A DNA stretch of 64,000 nt from Trachelipus rathkii (taxonomy: Eukaryota; Arthropoda; Malacostraca; Isopoda; Trachelipodidae). A model generated the notes under the pieces. That model made no database searches and was not told where the DNA came from. It saw nothing but the letters and a program-made list of their open reading frames with translations. Shown one piece after another: positions 24,911-38,129 of this stretch; position 1 is the first letter of the stretch; every line of letters begins with the position of its first letter. Location of the stretch: positions 23,501 through 87,500 of the forward strand of contig JABUQX010022042.1 in the NCBI GenBank assembly GCA_015478945.1, written 5' to 3'. Made by a program: the position numbers and the translations under genes.

Positions 24911-25847
24911 CCCCCACCTGTATGGAAGATGGAAGAAAGAATTTGGGAAGCTTTGAAATTCTAATAGTGATGGTAGGGTAAAGATTAATCATGCAAAGGC
25001 GAGAAACGGGCAAAGCGGGTGAGTTGGTGAAATCTAGGGTTAAAAGACGGGACTCCTCCAGCTTAGAAACGTTGAGTAGTGAGTGTGTTTCAATCTTTAC
25101 CACAAATAGTGTGTGAGAATGAACGAACAAAGAGGCTCAGCCTGGGATCTGAGAGTTGGAAACGGCAGTCACAAATACGCTCAAGGAGGAGGTATGCAAT
25201 TCGAAAGTAAAAGAATAGAATCTAATGTAATATCGATAGCGGAGAGTGGGAAGTAGTTGTGAAAAGCCCTAGACCAACCTTTTAAGAAGTGTAGGAGCTG
25301 AACGATCCCAAATTCTCCATTCAAGGGAGAACACCACCCCTGCACAGAGGAAGCAATTATTAAGGTGCATTGAAACTCTCATGAATAGAGAGAAGAGAAG
25401 AGCGTTCCCTACGAAGAAGCCATATTGGTGATATGAGAGATTTAAGATGCTTAGGAATCTTATTGTTAAATATATTTAGAAAGAACAGAAGTTAAAGTAT
25501 AGGACCATTGTTACAGAGCGCCCACACTTTCCGCAGGAAGTAAATATCTAAGTTGATAGGTAAAACAATTTACCAAGAAAGTGCAAAATCAAAAACTAAG
25601 TTTTGAGAACCATAGTATTGATATTGTTAGTTCATATGCCTCCGTATTAAAGCTCGGAGAATTTATTTTTGGTTAAGTATGAATCGAAGGGAGCATTCAG
25701 TTGTAGAACAGTAAGGCGGCAGCTACAGGAGCTGTCGAAAGAAGAAGAAAAGAGGGAGTTTAAATTTTTAAAGTCAAAACCGAAAGATTATTGGATTTTC
25801 TACAGAGAACTTGGTTTTTGAGTATGCGGTTGACAGATTTTGCACTA
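24911..25847. repeat. Unclassified dispersed repeat, copy 1
   Basis: Non-coding as seen. Segments recur near 47.1-48.8 kb: for example the block around CACCACCCCTGCACAGAGG (25,334) against 47,607, and AGATTTAAGATGCTT (25,439) against 48,728. It follows the 3' end of LINE copy D. Confidence 0.45.
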
Positions 25848-26039
25848 TTCCTTACTAAAATATAAGTTGCAGGAATTTGGGAGTTTTGGAAACTGGTAAA
25901 TATGAAGGAATTTCTAAACTCGGCAAGTAGAATTTAACTCTGTTCCTTACTAAAATATAAGTTGCAGGAATTTGGAAGTTTTGAAAACTATGGTAAATAT
26001 GAAGGAATTTCTAAACTCGGCAAGAAGAATTTAACTCTA
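25848..26039 (+). repeat. 95-bp tandem duplication
   Basis: Two adjacent direct copies, the first 25,848-25,942 and the second from 25,943, each starting TTCCTTACTAAAATATAAG and ending in TTAACTCT. The copies differ at a handful of positions only. Confidence 0.85.
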
Positions 26040-26452
26040 GTTTTAGTTAAACCAAAAGAAAAATGGAATTTATACATGTCAGCGAGATAAAAAGTTTGTT
26101 ATTTATAGGCCCTGCTTACTTTGAGGGACACGTCATTTCGAAGCGGTAATCCTACAGAGGGAAGTCCTAACATTTTGCAGCATCCAAATGACTGATGACA
26201 TTTCAGCAGAATAAAAAAGGAGATAGAAACATGTTCCTACATTTTTACCATGTTGGAAAATCTTTCAGATTAATCATTAGTTATTTTGATGCTGCAAAAT
26301 TAGAACTTGTAGTCTTACTACTATGACTTCCCTCTGTAAGATTACTGCTTCGAAATGACGTGTCCGTCAAAGTACGCAGACCAAGTACTTTCTCGTTGAC
26401 ATTGAGGTTTAAATACCAATATTCTTTCCGTTAAGCTAAAACTCCAGAGTTC
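26030..26452. repeat. Inverted repeat with arms of about 170-180 bp
   Basis: Left arm about 26,030-26,200, right arm about 26,272-26,452. The identical core GACACGTCATTTCGAAGC is at 26,128 on the plus strand and again, inverted, at 26,346-26,363. Spacer about 70 bases. No ORF inside; it could be a foldback or MITE-like element. Confidence 0.75.
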
Positions 26453-26766
26453 AATTACAGAGCAACTATACCATCACTCATAGTAGAAGCGTTATTGAAG
26501 GATGGGTAATGTAGGATATAAATGACGCAGAATTATTTAACGAATATAAATTTAATTTTAACACATGATACAAAATTGATTAACTCCTTCTTGGAATGTA
26601 AAGTCACCTACATATCTTCCTTGAGAAGAAATAACGAATTGCGCCTTCAAGTGAACTTTGTCCAGTCACCACATTGTACTCTCTATTGAACTCACAAACT
26701 GCGTCCGTGCGCGTTCTGCCTCATAACATCAGCCCTTTTTTAAAAGATAATAATATAACTTCTCCA

Positions 26767-27130
26767 TTTGTTGATCTCTCATGGTGGGATACAGAACTCC
26801 CACCGCCTTCTCGCATTTCACTTTTCTTTCTGTGATCTCTGTTGTTTCCCCCCCTTCCTTTGTAAAAACCTTACCAAGATATTTATACCACTTCATTTTC
26901 GATCTCCTCTCCTTGTAAGATTACACTGTCATTTTTCATCCTCTCTACCTATAACACGAATCTTTGTTTTCTTCACATTCATCATCAATACCGCTTCTCT
27001 CAATTTATTGGATATGCTAATCATCACCTCCCTAAGCCTCTATCCATCCTCGCTCCAACGCGCAAAATAATCATCACACGACGTCATATATCCAAATTCA
27101 CCCACCTCTTTCCTCCCTTCCCTCTACTCA
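26767..27130 (-). mobile_element. Non-LTR retrotransposon family 3, minus fragment
   Basis: Reverse complement matches the plus-strand fragment at 27,180-28,035 (shared minus-strand residues MMNVKKT, IGREE, KWYKYLG, FTKEGGNNR). This is the RT palm/thumb region of a LINE. It stops near 27,130 where the opposed copy begins. Confidence 0.65.
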
Positions 27131-27179
27131 TTACCTCGTCTAAATATGCAATTTATATTTCAATTTATAATTTAAATAT

Positions 27180-28035
27180 AAAATGCATATTTAGATGCGG
27201 TAATGAGTAGAGTGATGGAGGAGGTGGGTGAATTTGGATGAGATATGATAATGATGATTTTGTGTGTTGGAGCGAGGATGAACAGAGGCTTAAGGAGGTG
27301 GTGATTATCATAAAAAATAAATTGAGAGAAGCGGGATTGATGATGAATGTGAAGAAAACAAGGACTCTTGTTATAGGTAGAGAGGAGGAAGATGGTGGTG
27401 GTAGGAGAGGAGATTGAAACTGTAGGGTGGTATAAATATCTTGGTGGGGTGTTTACAAAGGAAGGAGGAAACAACAGAGATCACGGACAGGATCGTGCAA
27501 TATGAGGAAGGTGGTGGGAGCTTTGTATCCCATCATAAGAGACCAACAAATGGATGTGGCGGGGTGGTCGAGTGGTATTTATAACCTATTATGCTGTATG
27601 GACCAGACATGGAGTACTACTAAGAAGGATGACAGCAGAATACAATCAACAAAGATGAAGATTCTCAGAACCACGGTATAGAGAAAACTAGAAGAGAGAA
27701 AGTAGGAAACATGAGCGTGAGAGAGGGAGTAGGTAATGGAATACTGTATATAGAATTGACGCAACTAGATTGGAAATGGTGGGGACATTTACAGAGCAGA
27801 GGATGTCAATGAATAGAGTGGCGAAGAGAAGACGGAGATGGGTGCCGGAGGAGGGCGAGACCTAAAAGAAGACCTAGAAAGAGATGGAAGTGCTCAATGG
27901 ATGATTCTTTGAAAAGGCTTGAACTTCCCGCGATGCAGACCTTGATGGAACATGAAGGTTTGTTAGATAGAGGACGAAGCTGATCCGCTTGACAGGCTGA
28001 ATGGCCTGGCCTACCTAAGAATGGGTGTAGATAAA
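27180..28035 (+). mobile_element. Non-LTR retrotransposon family 3, plus fragment
   Basis: Reads in broken frames through MMNVKKTRTLVIGREEE, YKYLGGVFTKEGGNNRD, a WWGHLQR-like block and RPKRRPRKRWK, then MEHEGLLDRG near the end: the C-terminal half of a LINE reverse transcriptase with its usual R/K-rich tail region. Together with 26,767-27,130 it forms a head-to-head inverted pair around an AT-rich near-palindrome at 27,145-27,190. Confidence 0.7.
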
Positions 28036-30000
28036 TTTGAATATCTTCAAGGCCTTGATGGCTATTTAATATTGGCATCACATGAAGTGATTGGATATCC
28101 ACCAAATATTTAATGTATGATCATGAAATGGCAATATTAGCTAACCATCAAAGCCTTCAATATATTTAAATATTCACAAGGGATCTACATTTATAAACCA
28201 GACAGTAGATGTACGGTAATATCAGTTTTATTTAGTATACCCACTGGGTTTTGTATGTAACTCTCATGTTAATAAGAAGCTATTTTTCAGTAGAGACAAT
28301 AGCTACGCAAAATGAGGTAAGACTTACGTTGAAACATCGTGGCCTATAGTGTTTTTTATTGGGGGGGAGTGGAGAGGAAGGCTTTGAGGAGAATAAGGAC
28401 AAGGCGGAGGTTTGGCTGTTGGAAGATGAAAGGATTACTTCATCTTTGTTTGGAGACTAGTTTGAGTGGTAAGGCATATGAAGCAGTAGTAAAGCGTTTA
28501 AGTAATGAAGAAATAGCTAAAAAAGGTTGAGAGAAAATAATCTCGAAGAGACTGGAAGATGTTTTGGATCGGATAGTTACACAAAGGCTCCAAAAGGTGA
28601 CGAGGTTTTGTGAAATAGAAAGCAAGAAGTTGGCAGATATAGTAGAATTATAAACCGTTTCTTAAGCAATTCTGAAGGATATTAGAAGATTAGATGAGGA
28701 TTAGTGAGAGTGGGAGAAAGGAATAGAAAAGTATATCATTGGTAAAACAGAGTACGAGGTAGCCAAGGTAATTGAGATTTTGTCTTAAAAGTATAAAAGT
28801 AGACCAAACGCTGGTAGTGATGCGTAGAGGTTTGACCCAGAAGGAAACATGGTTTGGGAGGTGCAACACAGAATGGGTTAGGGAGGAACATAAATTGAGA
28901 AAGAGGCCTTTACAATTTTGTCATTCACACCGGGAAATCATATTTGGTATGTCGGTGGATGCTTATAAAGAGGATGAAAGAAGAGGGCTTAAACAACTCG
29001 GGTGGGTATCGGTGAAGAGTGTAAAGTATGTCTTGGAATCAAGAGAGCACCTTCAAAACCAGTAGTAAATTTGATGTGGCAAAGGGATTCAATGAAACTA
29101 CTTCACTGGATACAGGAGAACTGGAGGGAAGTAGATTCCTGATTATAGTTGGTCTAACCACAATATCATTGCCAAAGCGTCTGGCTTAAGGTTTGAAAAA
29201 AAAAAGAAAAAAAATTAAGTAAAATAAAAAGGTGGGTGGGTGGAAGGAATAGGGGGGAAATTAAAGGAAAGATATATTTGTATATTCAGGTCACCAGACG
29301 CAATATTAACGTTAACATAGAAGAAGAAGAAGAAAAAAAAAAGAAGCTGTGGAAAGTTCAAGTTCATGGAAAGTTCAAGTTCATGGAATATTTACTTTAA
29401 ATAATTTAATCTAAATATATAAAGTAGCTCTTTTTGTAAATATATACTGTAATATTAGTTTTCTTTAATATACCTACTAGGTTATATATCTTACGTAAAT
29501 ACCTCATATTAATGAGAAGCTTATTTCGTTAATGAATCACTTACTTGAAGCATCCATTGCTATACATATGATTGGAGGCGACTTGACAATTTCTAATAAC
29601 CTGAATATTTGCCTTTTTGATTTTTTCGTGTTCCTTGGGTTTCCTTCTTTAAAGTATCTATTCGGATCACTTACAATGAAATTCATGTCTGGTATAGTAT
29701 GCTAGCTTACTCAACTTAATTGGCCTATCAATAACCTGTGGCGTCTTTTCAATGTCTGCTAATTTCCTCTCATTTCTGTACCATCTTTCCTCCGGTATCT
29801 AAATTATTTATGTAAGATTCTTAATTCTACCGTTATAACTTCATCTCCTTTTATTAGAGTCCAAAGTATTTATATAGACCAACAATCGGCGAGTTAGGGG
29901 TATTTTTTGGGTGCGATGAGGAATGTGTTAAATACTTCTTTATCTCATATGATGCGCTCACTCACAACAGTCCATTCCTGCCCGGATTATTAATGCTCTT
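28036..30000. other. Unassigned DNA with retroelement-like fragment
   Basis: At 28,339-29,065 the plus strand has open pieces (LCLETSLSGKAYEAVVKRL; later CNTEWVREEHKLRKR) that look like a decayed retroelement Gag region, but I cannot assign a family. The rest is AT- or purine-rich with no gene seen. Confidence 0.3.
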
Positions 30001-30360
30001 TATTTAAGGAAATGGTTGAGTTCTAATCTGACTTGTCTTGAGTTTTGGTTTAGTTGCCATTGGATAGTCATAACATTTGTTGATATTGTTCTCTCGGAGA
30101 GAGATAGGGGTAGTTGTTTCGCGGGGTATTGGGGAGGTGTTCCTCTTGGGCGAGATATTTGAGCTCTGGGAGGTTTGCATATTGGCCGTTCATGACCGCT
30201 AAAGTAGCACTCTGTGATTACTCTCTTGAGGGGAATTTGGAATGAGGAGGCAGGTATCATGGTGAACCCACCCGAGCTACTATGCGTTTGCACATTGAAT
30301 CGCTGTTGTTGTAGGTACCTCACGGTACTCAGTTTTGCGCACATAATGCGTGGCAATTTA
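30000..30360 (-). mobile_element. Possible LINE fragment, ORF1/ORF2 junction
   Basis: Minus-strand open stretch of 118 codons. Its end reads MTIQWQLNQNSRQVRLELNH, which resembles the start of LINE ORF2 endonucleases (xIxQWNxxxxxxxxxELxxxL), and the upstream part is rich in Pro, Ser and Gln. Weak evidence; no catalytic endonuclease residues follow. Confidence 0.3.
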
Positions 30361-33300
30361 ATACTTCTAGCTAGAGTGAGACCTATGGGGTTTTTGGGTC
30401 TCTGCGTAACGATTCACGCCGACCTGGAAGAAGAAGACGAAGAGCTCCATCAAACGCATAAGAAATATTTTAGAAGAATACTAGTCCACAAACGTATAGC
30501 CCATTTGGAGATGCGTGGTTAAAGAAGTCAACGAATTAAAGTATTAGAATGAAACAAAGTTGTCCCTCCGACCTTGCGCTTTGACCTCCTCTGCGCAACG
30601 TCCGGATCCTTGGCCTACGTATGTCACGCTAATACTATATATGGTTTATCGATTCGTACTATTAGTACCTATTTAGTATTTATCTCTATATATATATATA
30701 ACTATATACTCTTAATATACTATTAAATTCACCCGCTCTGAATATCTGTTGAGCAACTCAACTGACTATTCAAAATTCTTTGAGCATCTTAACTCTAAAA
30801 TAGAGCTCTATAATAAAGCACACTTTCTCTTCTCCTCTTTTCCTTAAAATCATCTTTCTTTGAGATTTTTTTAAATTAAAAAGTTCACACATCAGGGGCA
30901 TAGCCCTATTCTAGGAGGGAAACCTCTCTAGGTAATATCTACCTAGGATCCGGACTAGGGATCAAACCCGCGCCCTTGTCACGGTTAATAATAAAAAAAT
31001 CAACTCAATTTTACTAAACACATTTAAATAATACTTATTTTTCAAAAGATATGGACACAGGCGTGTAATCAATCTATGGCTAACAAAGAACAATTCTAAT
31101 TTCATAAATAAATTTCTTAAAAATCAATAATTAAAATAGCTTCAATAATTCTTGATAACCTACTCTGCTTTAAGATTTTACTTACTAAACAACCTTTTCA
31201 ATCCTTCGATAATACATATATTTTCAATAAGCAGTTGTTTGAAATTCCACATATTAATACAACAATAAAATTACAAATAATGTGTCCTCATTTCTTTTAT
31301 ATGTACTTTATAAACTATACCAAAACTCTTTTTCGTTGGGCATCGCAGAATTCACATACTATTTGCATTGCGTTCAACCTCCCTTAGTCCCAATCTTCTG
31401 GTAATTTGAACTGAACTGACAATCCGACCTTGCAACCGTCTCAGTCAGGCCTGAGGAACCATATTTTCTTACTTTGTCGACTTCCAATCATCCCCAGTTG
31501 ACCCCTGTTCTTTGAATCACTATGCCTCATCTTATTGAGAGGTGCTTCCGTCTGACAAAGCTGTGAAACGTTATTGAAGCATACACTGTCCTCGTTACCC
31601 GTCAACCTAACCACTCGGAAAAAATGCATAAATTGGTGGTCCATCAAAACTATTTAAATTCCTTTAAAAATTCTTCTACAATAAAAAATATCTAGTGAGC
31701 CTCCTAACCCAAATTAATTCTTTTACTTTTACCGTTTTTCCAAAGGCTTAATCTTTCCTTCCGCTCCTCTATATCTCCATAACAATATCCAATTAAAATA
31801 TTAAATATATTCTTTTGACTCCAAGTTATGTTCTCTCATAGCAAGCGATCTTAAAACTTTTTTTTTTAAACCATAGTCTCTTTAATTGAACTCACCCTCC
31901 ACTTTCCTACATTTTGCGTTGGTTCTTATTCTCTACCCGTTTATATATATACTTATCATATCTTATATACTATACTATATATATATCATATACTCTATAT
32001 ACTACTATATACTATCACTATATACTACTATATACTTTATTGTTGGTAATGCTAGTGCTGGTATTAGTAATAATATATATTTATATACTATTTCGTATAA
32101 TATATTATCAGTGAGTGAGAATGCTAATGGGCTCCTTAGAAATAATATATTCTTTATAACTGAAAAGTTAGGAAGGCGGGTGCCCGGATGGTATTATATA
32201 TCCTATTATATTATACCCTCACGAGATTATATATTATATGTAAGGTAGCTTCGAAGTATCGCATCTCTCCCTTTACACTATACACTATAGTATACACTAT
32301 CATCAATGTTTTTAAACTTTTATTTTTTTGGACATAGTTACATGTTCCTCAGACCTAATTTATAGTTTAATAAAAGTGTTGGCACCTGAGAATCTAAATC
32401 AATTTCCTATTTGTGATTGGCATCAATTCTGATAGGTCAAAAACTAAATTAAAAGATTTTTGAGCGGATTAAAACAGTCACTTTCACATAAGAGCTTAAC
32501 AAGTTCTTATATTACTTCAAACGGTTTGAATCAATCGACCACTAATTGTGTTGACAACTATATATATCAAAGTTTATATATATTGGACGTTAGAGAAAGG
32601 TACTCATGACTATATACATATATTTATGATATTTATATACTCATATTACTATATATAAATATATATACTACTATATATTTTTACATATATATATAAACAA
32701 TAATAAGGGATAGTCTCAGCTATTACTATGATATCTCCTCCCTCTACCAACTTTTTTCCACTTCATGCTTTCTGGAAACACTCGGGGAAGTTTAATGATC
32801 TATAAAAGTCCTATGGTAATGTTTCGAGGGTAACAACACTATCATTACTCTAAGTCTCAGAATATAGTGTTTATTTGTAGCTCTACTGTTCCATACCACT
32901 GAGTAGTGAAGTCAGTGCCTTTAAAAAAAATTAATAAACAACAATTACATAAGGATTCACCTAAATTGAGACAAATAATACACAAGAAACATAAACTACA
33001 AAAAATCTAAATATACCATAACCTAACAGAATAGCCTAAATCTCACTACTAATACTCTTATTAACTAGTAATCTTCAGAATAACTAGTGGTGTAAGATCT
33101 CTAGTTCATTAGATTGTTCCACAATCTTGGTAATTCGCAAAATCACCACAGTTCAATTTAAGTCATTCCTTAAAATCTTACACGGATAGAGTATTCTATG
33201 AGAGAGACAAATACATTAATTAAGTTTTCCCTCAACAACTTTTGTTCTAGATACTCATTCTCTGTCGCCACAATCCACTATTTCAAAATTATCACTGAGT

Positions 33301-33849
33301 GCGGTGAGGGAGACATGCGAACCCAAGTCTTACACAGCTTTCCGCCAAAATTTATCATTAAGGAGATGAATTCGAAATACTTAAAAATAAATATTAAATC
33401 TGTCTGGAAACGAAAACATTTGTTATTATAACCATAACCCACCTAGGGTACAAAGTCGCAATCTCTACTCTTCTTCTGATTATAAAGAAAGATTCGAAAG
33501 AACTTTAGGAAACCTTAAATTATACATAAAATATTATTTAATTAACTTTGCGCTATTTACTCTATGCATAACCACTTCTCTCCAACCTGAAGGGACCCTT
33601 GAAACGCTTCTTGCGCGCGCATAATATTAATTCCCTTTAAAACCAAGAAATAGCATCCCGACAAAAACCTCTTTTATAAGTGACAAGTTTTACCACCAAA
33701 ACGGGGTTGTATGTTGAATCAAAACAGGAGTTACCACACTGTATACCGTAAAATAATTACTTTGCACAGTGAAATAGAGGTAGACGCCCAATTTAAAAAT
33801 AAGCACAAGAACTAGCAATTACGATGAAATAAACAAGACATAAAATCAC
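30361..33849. other. AT-rich DNA, no gene recognised
   Basis: Open stretches are short and without resemblance. At 30,880-30,990 the minus strand has GGCGCGGGTTTGATCCC, a B-box-like pol III element, suggesting a decayed tRNA-type SINE. Interrupted TA tracts lie near 31,940-32,040, 32,200-32,300 and 32,560-32,700. Confidence 0.45.
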
Positions 33850-34042
33850 CCATTTGACATAAAGAAATCTAATATAGATAGTAAAAAACATCCTTGTGCA
33901 ACTGTGTCTTCTTTCAATAGAGAGCTTTCAGTAAACTTTCTTGCCTTGACTAGAATAAAAGCGAGATGGAAGAAGAAAAAGCTGTTGACTACCAATATGA
34001 TCGAAATGAAGCTGTAGAGATACACCCAAAACACTCTTTTAT
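33850..34042 (-). CDS. Candidate exon of a Methuselah-like (class B type) GPCR
   Basis: Minus-strand candidate exon with a strong acceptor (TTCTTTCCATTTCTTTCAG) and a weak donor (TGG/GTGATT). It encodes a hydrophobic segment FISIILVVNSFFFFHLAFIL preceded by RVFWVYLY and followed by VKARKF, then CFLLSILDFFMSNG. Order and spacing resemble TM5, the third intracellular loop and the start of TM6 in arthropod Methuselah-like receptors, where the TM6 box reads like FLLxLKLFxxMGVTW. Phase 2 bases in, phase 2 out. I found no TM7 exon downstream nor other exons, so this may be a pseudogene piece or chance. Confidence 0.35.
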
Positions 34043-34289
34043 CTGAAAGAAATGGAAAGAAACTAAAGTTTCACTTTAATAAACAACAAAAGTATAAAAC
34101 CAGAAAGTATTAATAATCCATTTATTAAAAGATATATAGGATTAAGCAATGAAGAATGGCAAGTCCAAAAGGAAAAATAGTCAATCACATAGCAATGAGA
34201 GAACAGCATGTTGATATTAAACAAACCTATTTTGAAGTCTTCATTTCAATAAATTGTTAAACGGCCAAAATTCACGATTGTTATAATCA

Positions 34290-35600
34290 AATTGAGGTGT
34301 ATTCACACACGAGACAATGTGTCATTACTGGTTTCATGGGAGGGAACATTTCTAAGGGAAGGAAGGCGAATTGTATACAGGAAGATATCAAAAAACGATT
34401 TCGGCACTATCTATGTGTCTTTAGGTCTTATACTTTTAGATTTTTTATATTTTTCCAAGTGCGTGATTTATCCAAGATATTTTGCGAATTCATTTGAATG
34501 GCAAAATTTTCCTTAAGTAATAGAAAAACGAAAATGTTATATTTGATTGATATGTGAGGTGAATATATAGACAGTTCCATTTAAGTAATACGTACTGACA
34601 TGATCTAAAGTCTTAAGTTACTGAAATGTAGATGAATTAACTTAAGTCACCTAATTTACTCAAAAAATCAAAAAACAAATTTTAAAGAAAAATTTTATTG
34701 AATGTTAATTTGATCACGAAAATATACTTTTATTTTCGTAGTAACTTTTTATACACCTGAAAATCTTAATATTGGTTGCTTGCAATTTGCATTTATTAAA
34801 CACTGGATAATCGCTAAGTGATACCGAGAATTAATACTCTCAAGTATTTCTAAACACTTCATAAAATTCCACGAAAATTCTACAAATAATTTCCTTGTAA
34901 TTAGTATGTAATAAAATAATATAATATGGGAAAAAAATGAAACCTTAACCCAAGAAAAATCACAAATTTAGCACAGAGAGAAATTATACCAAGCCTAAAA
35001 ATACTGTCACAATAAATGCTAGGTAGACAATGGACTTTATAATTTTGTTTCTTGGGGATAATAAAGTACTAAGAAAATCACTTTAGAACTGAAGTGGTAC
35101 ATGTTTTATTATTAGTTAACGAGTCCAGTTCGAAAATCTATTACATATTTAATTAAGAGTATATGTTCAAAATGAAAGATTTCACACTTACGATGATAGA
35201 CTGTCCACACGAGATAGCTAAAAATTGTTGATGCAACAAGCTTAAGAAATTGAATAATTTACGGAATAGAGAAATATAAAAATCTCTCGTTTTTGCTTAG
35301 GCAACTCGTGGAAGAATTTTATCACATTCTAATATGGGGCAAGTAACGGGTTTGAGGGAGATCACATGCATGCTTTCCATCGACTGAATGAGAAAAATTT
35401 TAGGCGATGGAGGGGAGGAATGTTTTGTAAAACATAGGTTATCTTTTATTTTTTATAAATTCCTTTTATTTATTTATTTTTTTTTTAGATCAAAAAGAAA
35501 TATGATAATAAAAAGAAATAATATGTGATAACAGATAAGTAGATTTCATGCTTTCTTTAAAAAATCTGTAGAACGAAATAATTAGGGCTCTTTTTCGGTA
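34290..35600. repeat. Diverged duplication, copy A
   Basis: Shares ordered blocks with 42,760-46,050. Examples: TTTCATGGGAGGGAACAT (34,332) against TTCATGGGGAGAACAT (42,788); TTTAAGTAATACG (34,580) against 43,020; GAGTCCAGTTCGAAA (35,121) against 45,598; GGAAGAATTTTATC (35,311) against 45,771; CTTTCTTTAAAAAATCT (35,551) against 46,006. No coding function is recognised in either copy. Confidence 0.6.
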
Positions 35601-38129
35601 GTAATTGAGTTCTCCTCCTTCAGGAAATAAACTCTGTACTTATATTGCAATGGTTTATACACGCTAACACAGCACATGCAGCGATGTGAAACTACACACC
35701 ATTTTTTTTGAATACAAAAAATAAGTAAATTACAGAAAAAAAGGGGGACTCTTCTTGCTTTTAAGAGTTATAGGTGGTGGATATCGAGAATTTATAATAG
35801 CCGATAGGGAGGGATTATAATTGCAGATGAGGTGGTCGTAGTGCCCTTGTAAAGTGCACGTAATTTGAAGAGATAGTGTCCACAGCGATATATAGAATTA
35901 CTCCCACTATATGGTATACCTTGGTTAAGGAGTAAGCAAATTGTAAATAGAATTTATAATTAGAGTATTAGTTTGTCAGTCTTCGATCCCTGATATTATC
36001 CGAAAAAATGGGAATTGATCGAACAAAGGAATGTAGAGTATTCTATCTTCGTGTCTTCGACTATTACATTCGATATTTAATGAAAATTGAGGTCTGTGAA
36101 CACTATCTAATTTTTGTGATCAAAAGATATTATTTCTATACCTTGAGATATGAAATAATCTGAAAGATAAATCACTTAAGCAATCCATCTTATCTATTTG
36201 AGTATATTGATGTTAGTGGTAATCAAGGAAAGAGCATACAATTTAAATCACACAATATGGGAGGAGAAACACATAGGCTTTGTTCTAATTTCTCTCTTCT
36301 TTAAATTCTTCTTGTGTTAAGATTGTTAAAGACGTGGTGGACGTTTTTCTGTGAACAGTTTAGGATTCTCTCTTGCGTGATTTGCTAATGGATGTGATTG
36401 TTATTTTAGTTTCTTTTTCTCAGGTGAAATTTTATTAAGATAGTGGACGTGCGTGTGTTCGGTTTGAGAGAAAAACTACGTTTAATATAATTTAAGTCGC
36501 AAAAAAATAATGTGATTCCGAGTTCCTCCATTTAAGTCGATTCGCTCCGAAAGATAAAGAAGAGTTGTTTCCTAAAGCTGGGGTATAAATAAATAGGTGA
36601 CTATTATGAATTGTTTGGATAGGGCGCTGGTCTACTTTGAAATATTAATACTGGTCATCTAGAGGGATGCCATATGGAGGTGGTGGGATGAGACATGAAT
36701 TTTGTGATGGTTGAGAAATGGATTTGAAGTGAAGGAAGTAGTTAATATGTCATCAAGCATATTATGTTTGGGGGGTAGCTTAGCGGTCGGCCAGAGATAT
36801 TCTTTGAAAGTAAGCCCTTCTCTGAAGACTGGAGATCAAAAAGTTAGGATTTGGGAGGTTTGTTGGAGGGTCGTGGAATGAAGGATTGTGAGTGGGCGAA
36901 GTATTTGATTAGGAGAAAGGTAACGTGGAACTTTTTGTAGAACGAAAGTATTCGAGAAGGATATGTATGTGGTGAACAGTAGGTATGGGTTTAGGTTAGT
37001 TCTTACTTTGTCATTGTATTTCTGTTTTTGTGAAAATGGAAAGGGACCGGTTAGAGAAAACTCACTAGAGATTGATTTGAGGGAGGACCCAGCGAGGTGT
37101 TCTCTTATGTAAATAGACTAAGCGGGTATTTTCTCTGTTGACAACCGTTATAAAGTGCGGTATGTGGTTCCCTTTTGATAATTTCTTTCGGTTTGGTGTA
37201 TACCCGATTGTTTCCATCATCTTGTAAATCGGAAGTATTTGTTTTGGAGAAAAATTGATAAAATGTTGTTCACATGGAGGAGAGGAAGTTAAATTTTTTA
37301 TGAGAGTTGAGAATGACTCAGTGTTATATGAAAACTGCTTCGGTTCTGCAATATATTAAGAAAAATGTGAAAATGCTACTTCTAAGTGGCTTCTTTTTTC
37401 GAAAGATTATTTGCAAAATCCGGACGCTTGAGACACGAGCGGCTCTTTTGGAGATGTCATTAAATGATTCATGAGAGAAAGGATAACTTGTTTCAGGAAA
37501 GGCTAATCATTACTGCGTCCTCCAGGAAGCAAAGAGTGTAAAGCTTGGTAAAAGAAATTTTTGGCTAGTGCGTTGGGTCTGTCATTTAAGAACCTATAAT
37601 AGTATCGAGTAATCAATCGTTTTTGACGCCCGCTAAGAGCCGCGCGCGCTCGCACGTGCCGCTGTTTTGAGAAAATATTTGATCAGTTCTTAATAGTTTT
37701 ATAGCATGCTTAGAGTGGAAACGGTAGCAAGGTCAGTTTATACTTAAACGAATAATAGGGGCAAGGAGAAGAGAAGTTCTTTACCACTCAATCAACTGAA
37801 AGGTAATTAAGAGGCATCTTTTAATATTCCAAAATGGTAAAATATTATCGGAACACAGAGTGAAGAGTTTGTTTAAAGCTATTGTTAAGAGTGGTTTAAT
37901 TACTTTAGTTTTCGCCCAATTGTGGCAATTCTTCTCATTTAATATATTCCCTATCTAAAACTAAATTGGAATCAATACTATCTATTCTATGAATGTGCTT
38001 ATTGTTTGATATATACTAACTTACTCTACATCAATGTGCTCTACTTACACACTTCATGTTCCATTAACTATAACGAGTTGAAAGTGCGCTTTCTGAATCG
38101 CTTGTGCTTGTGGTGCATCCATACTTGTA
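35601..38129. other. Unassigned AT-rich DNA
   Basis: No exon, RNA gene or mobile element recognised. Confidence 0.5.

Noticed and set aside
30880..30990. Possible tRNA gene (B-box-like GGTTTGATCCC on the minus strand)
   Set aside because: No A box or acceptor stem could be found; at most a decayed SINE.
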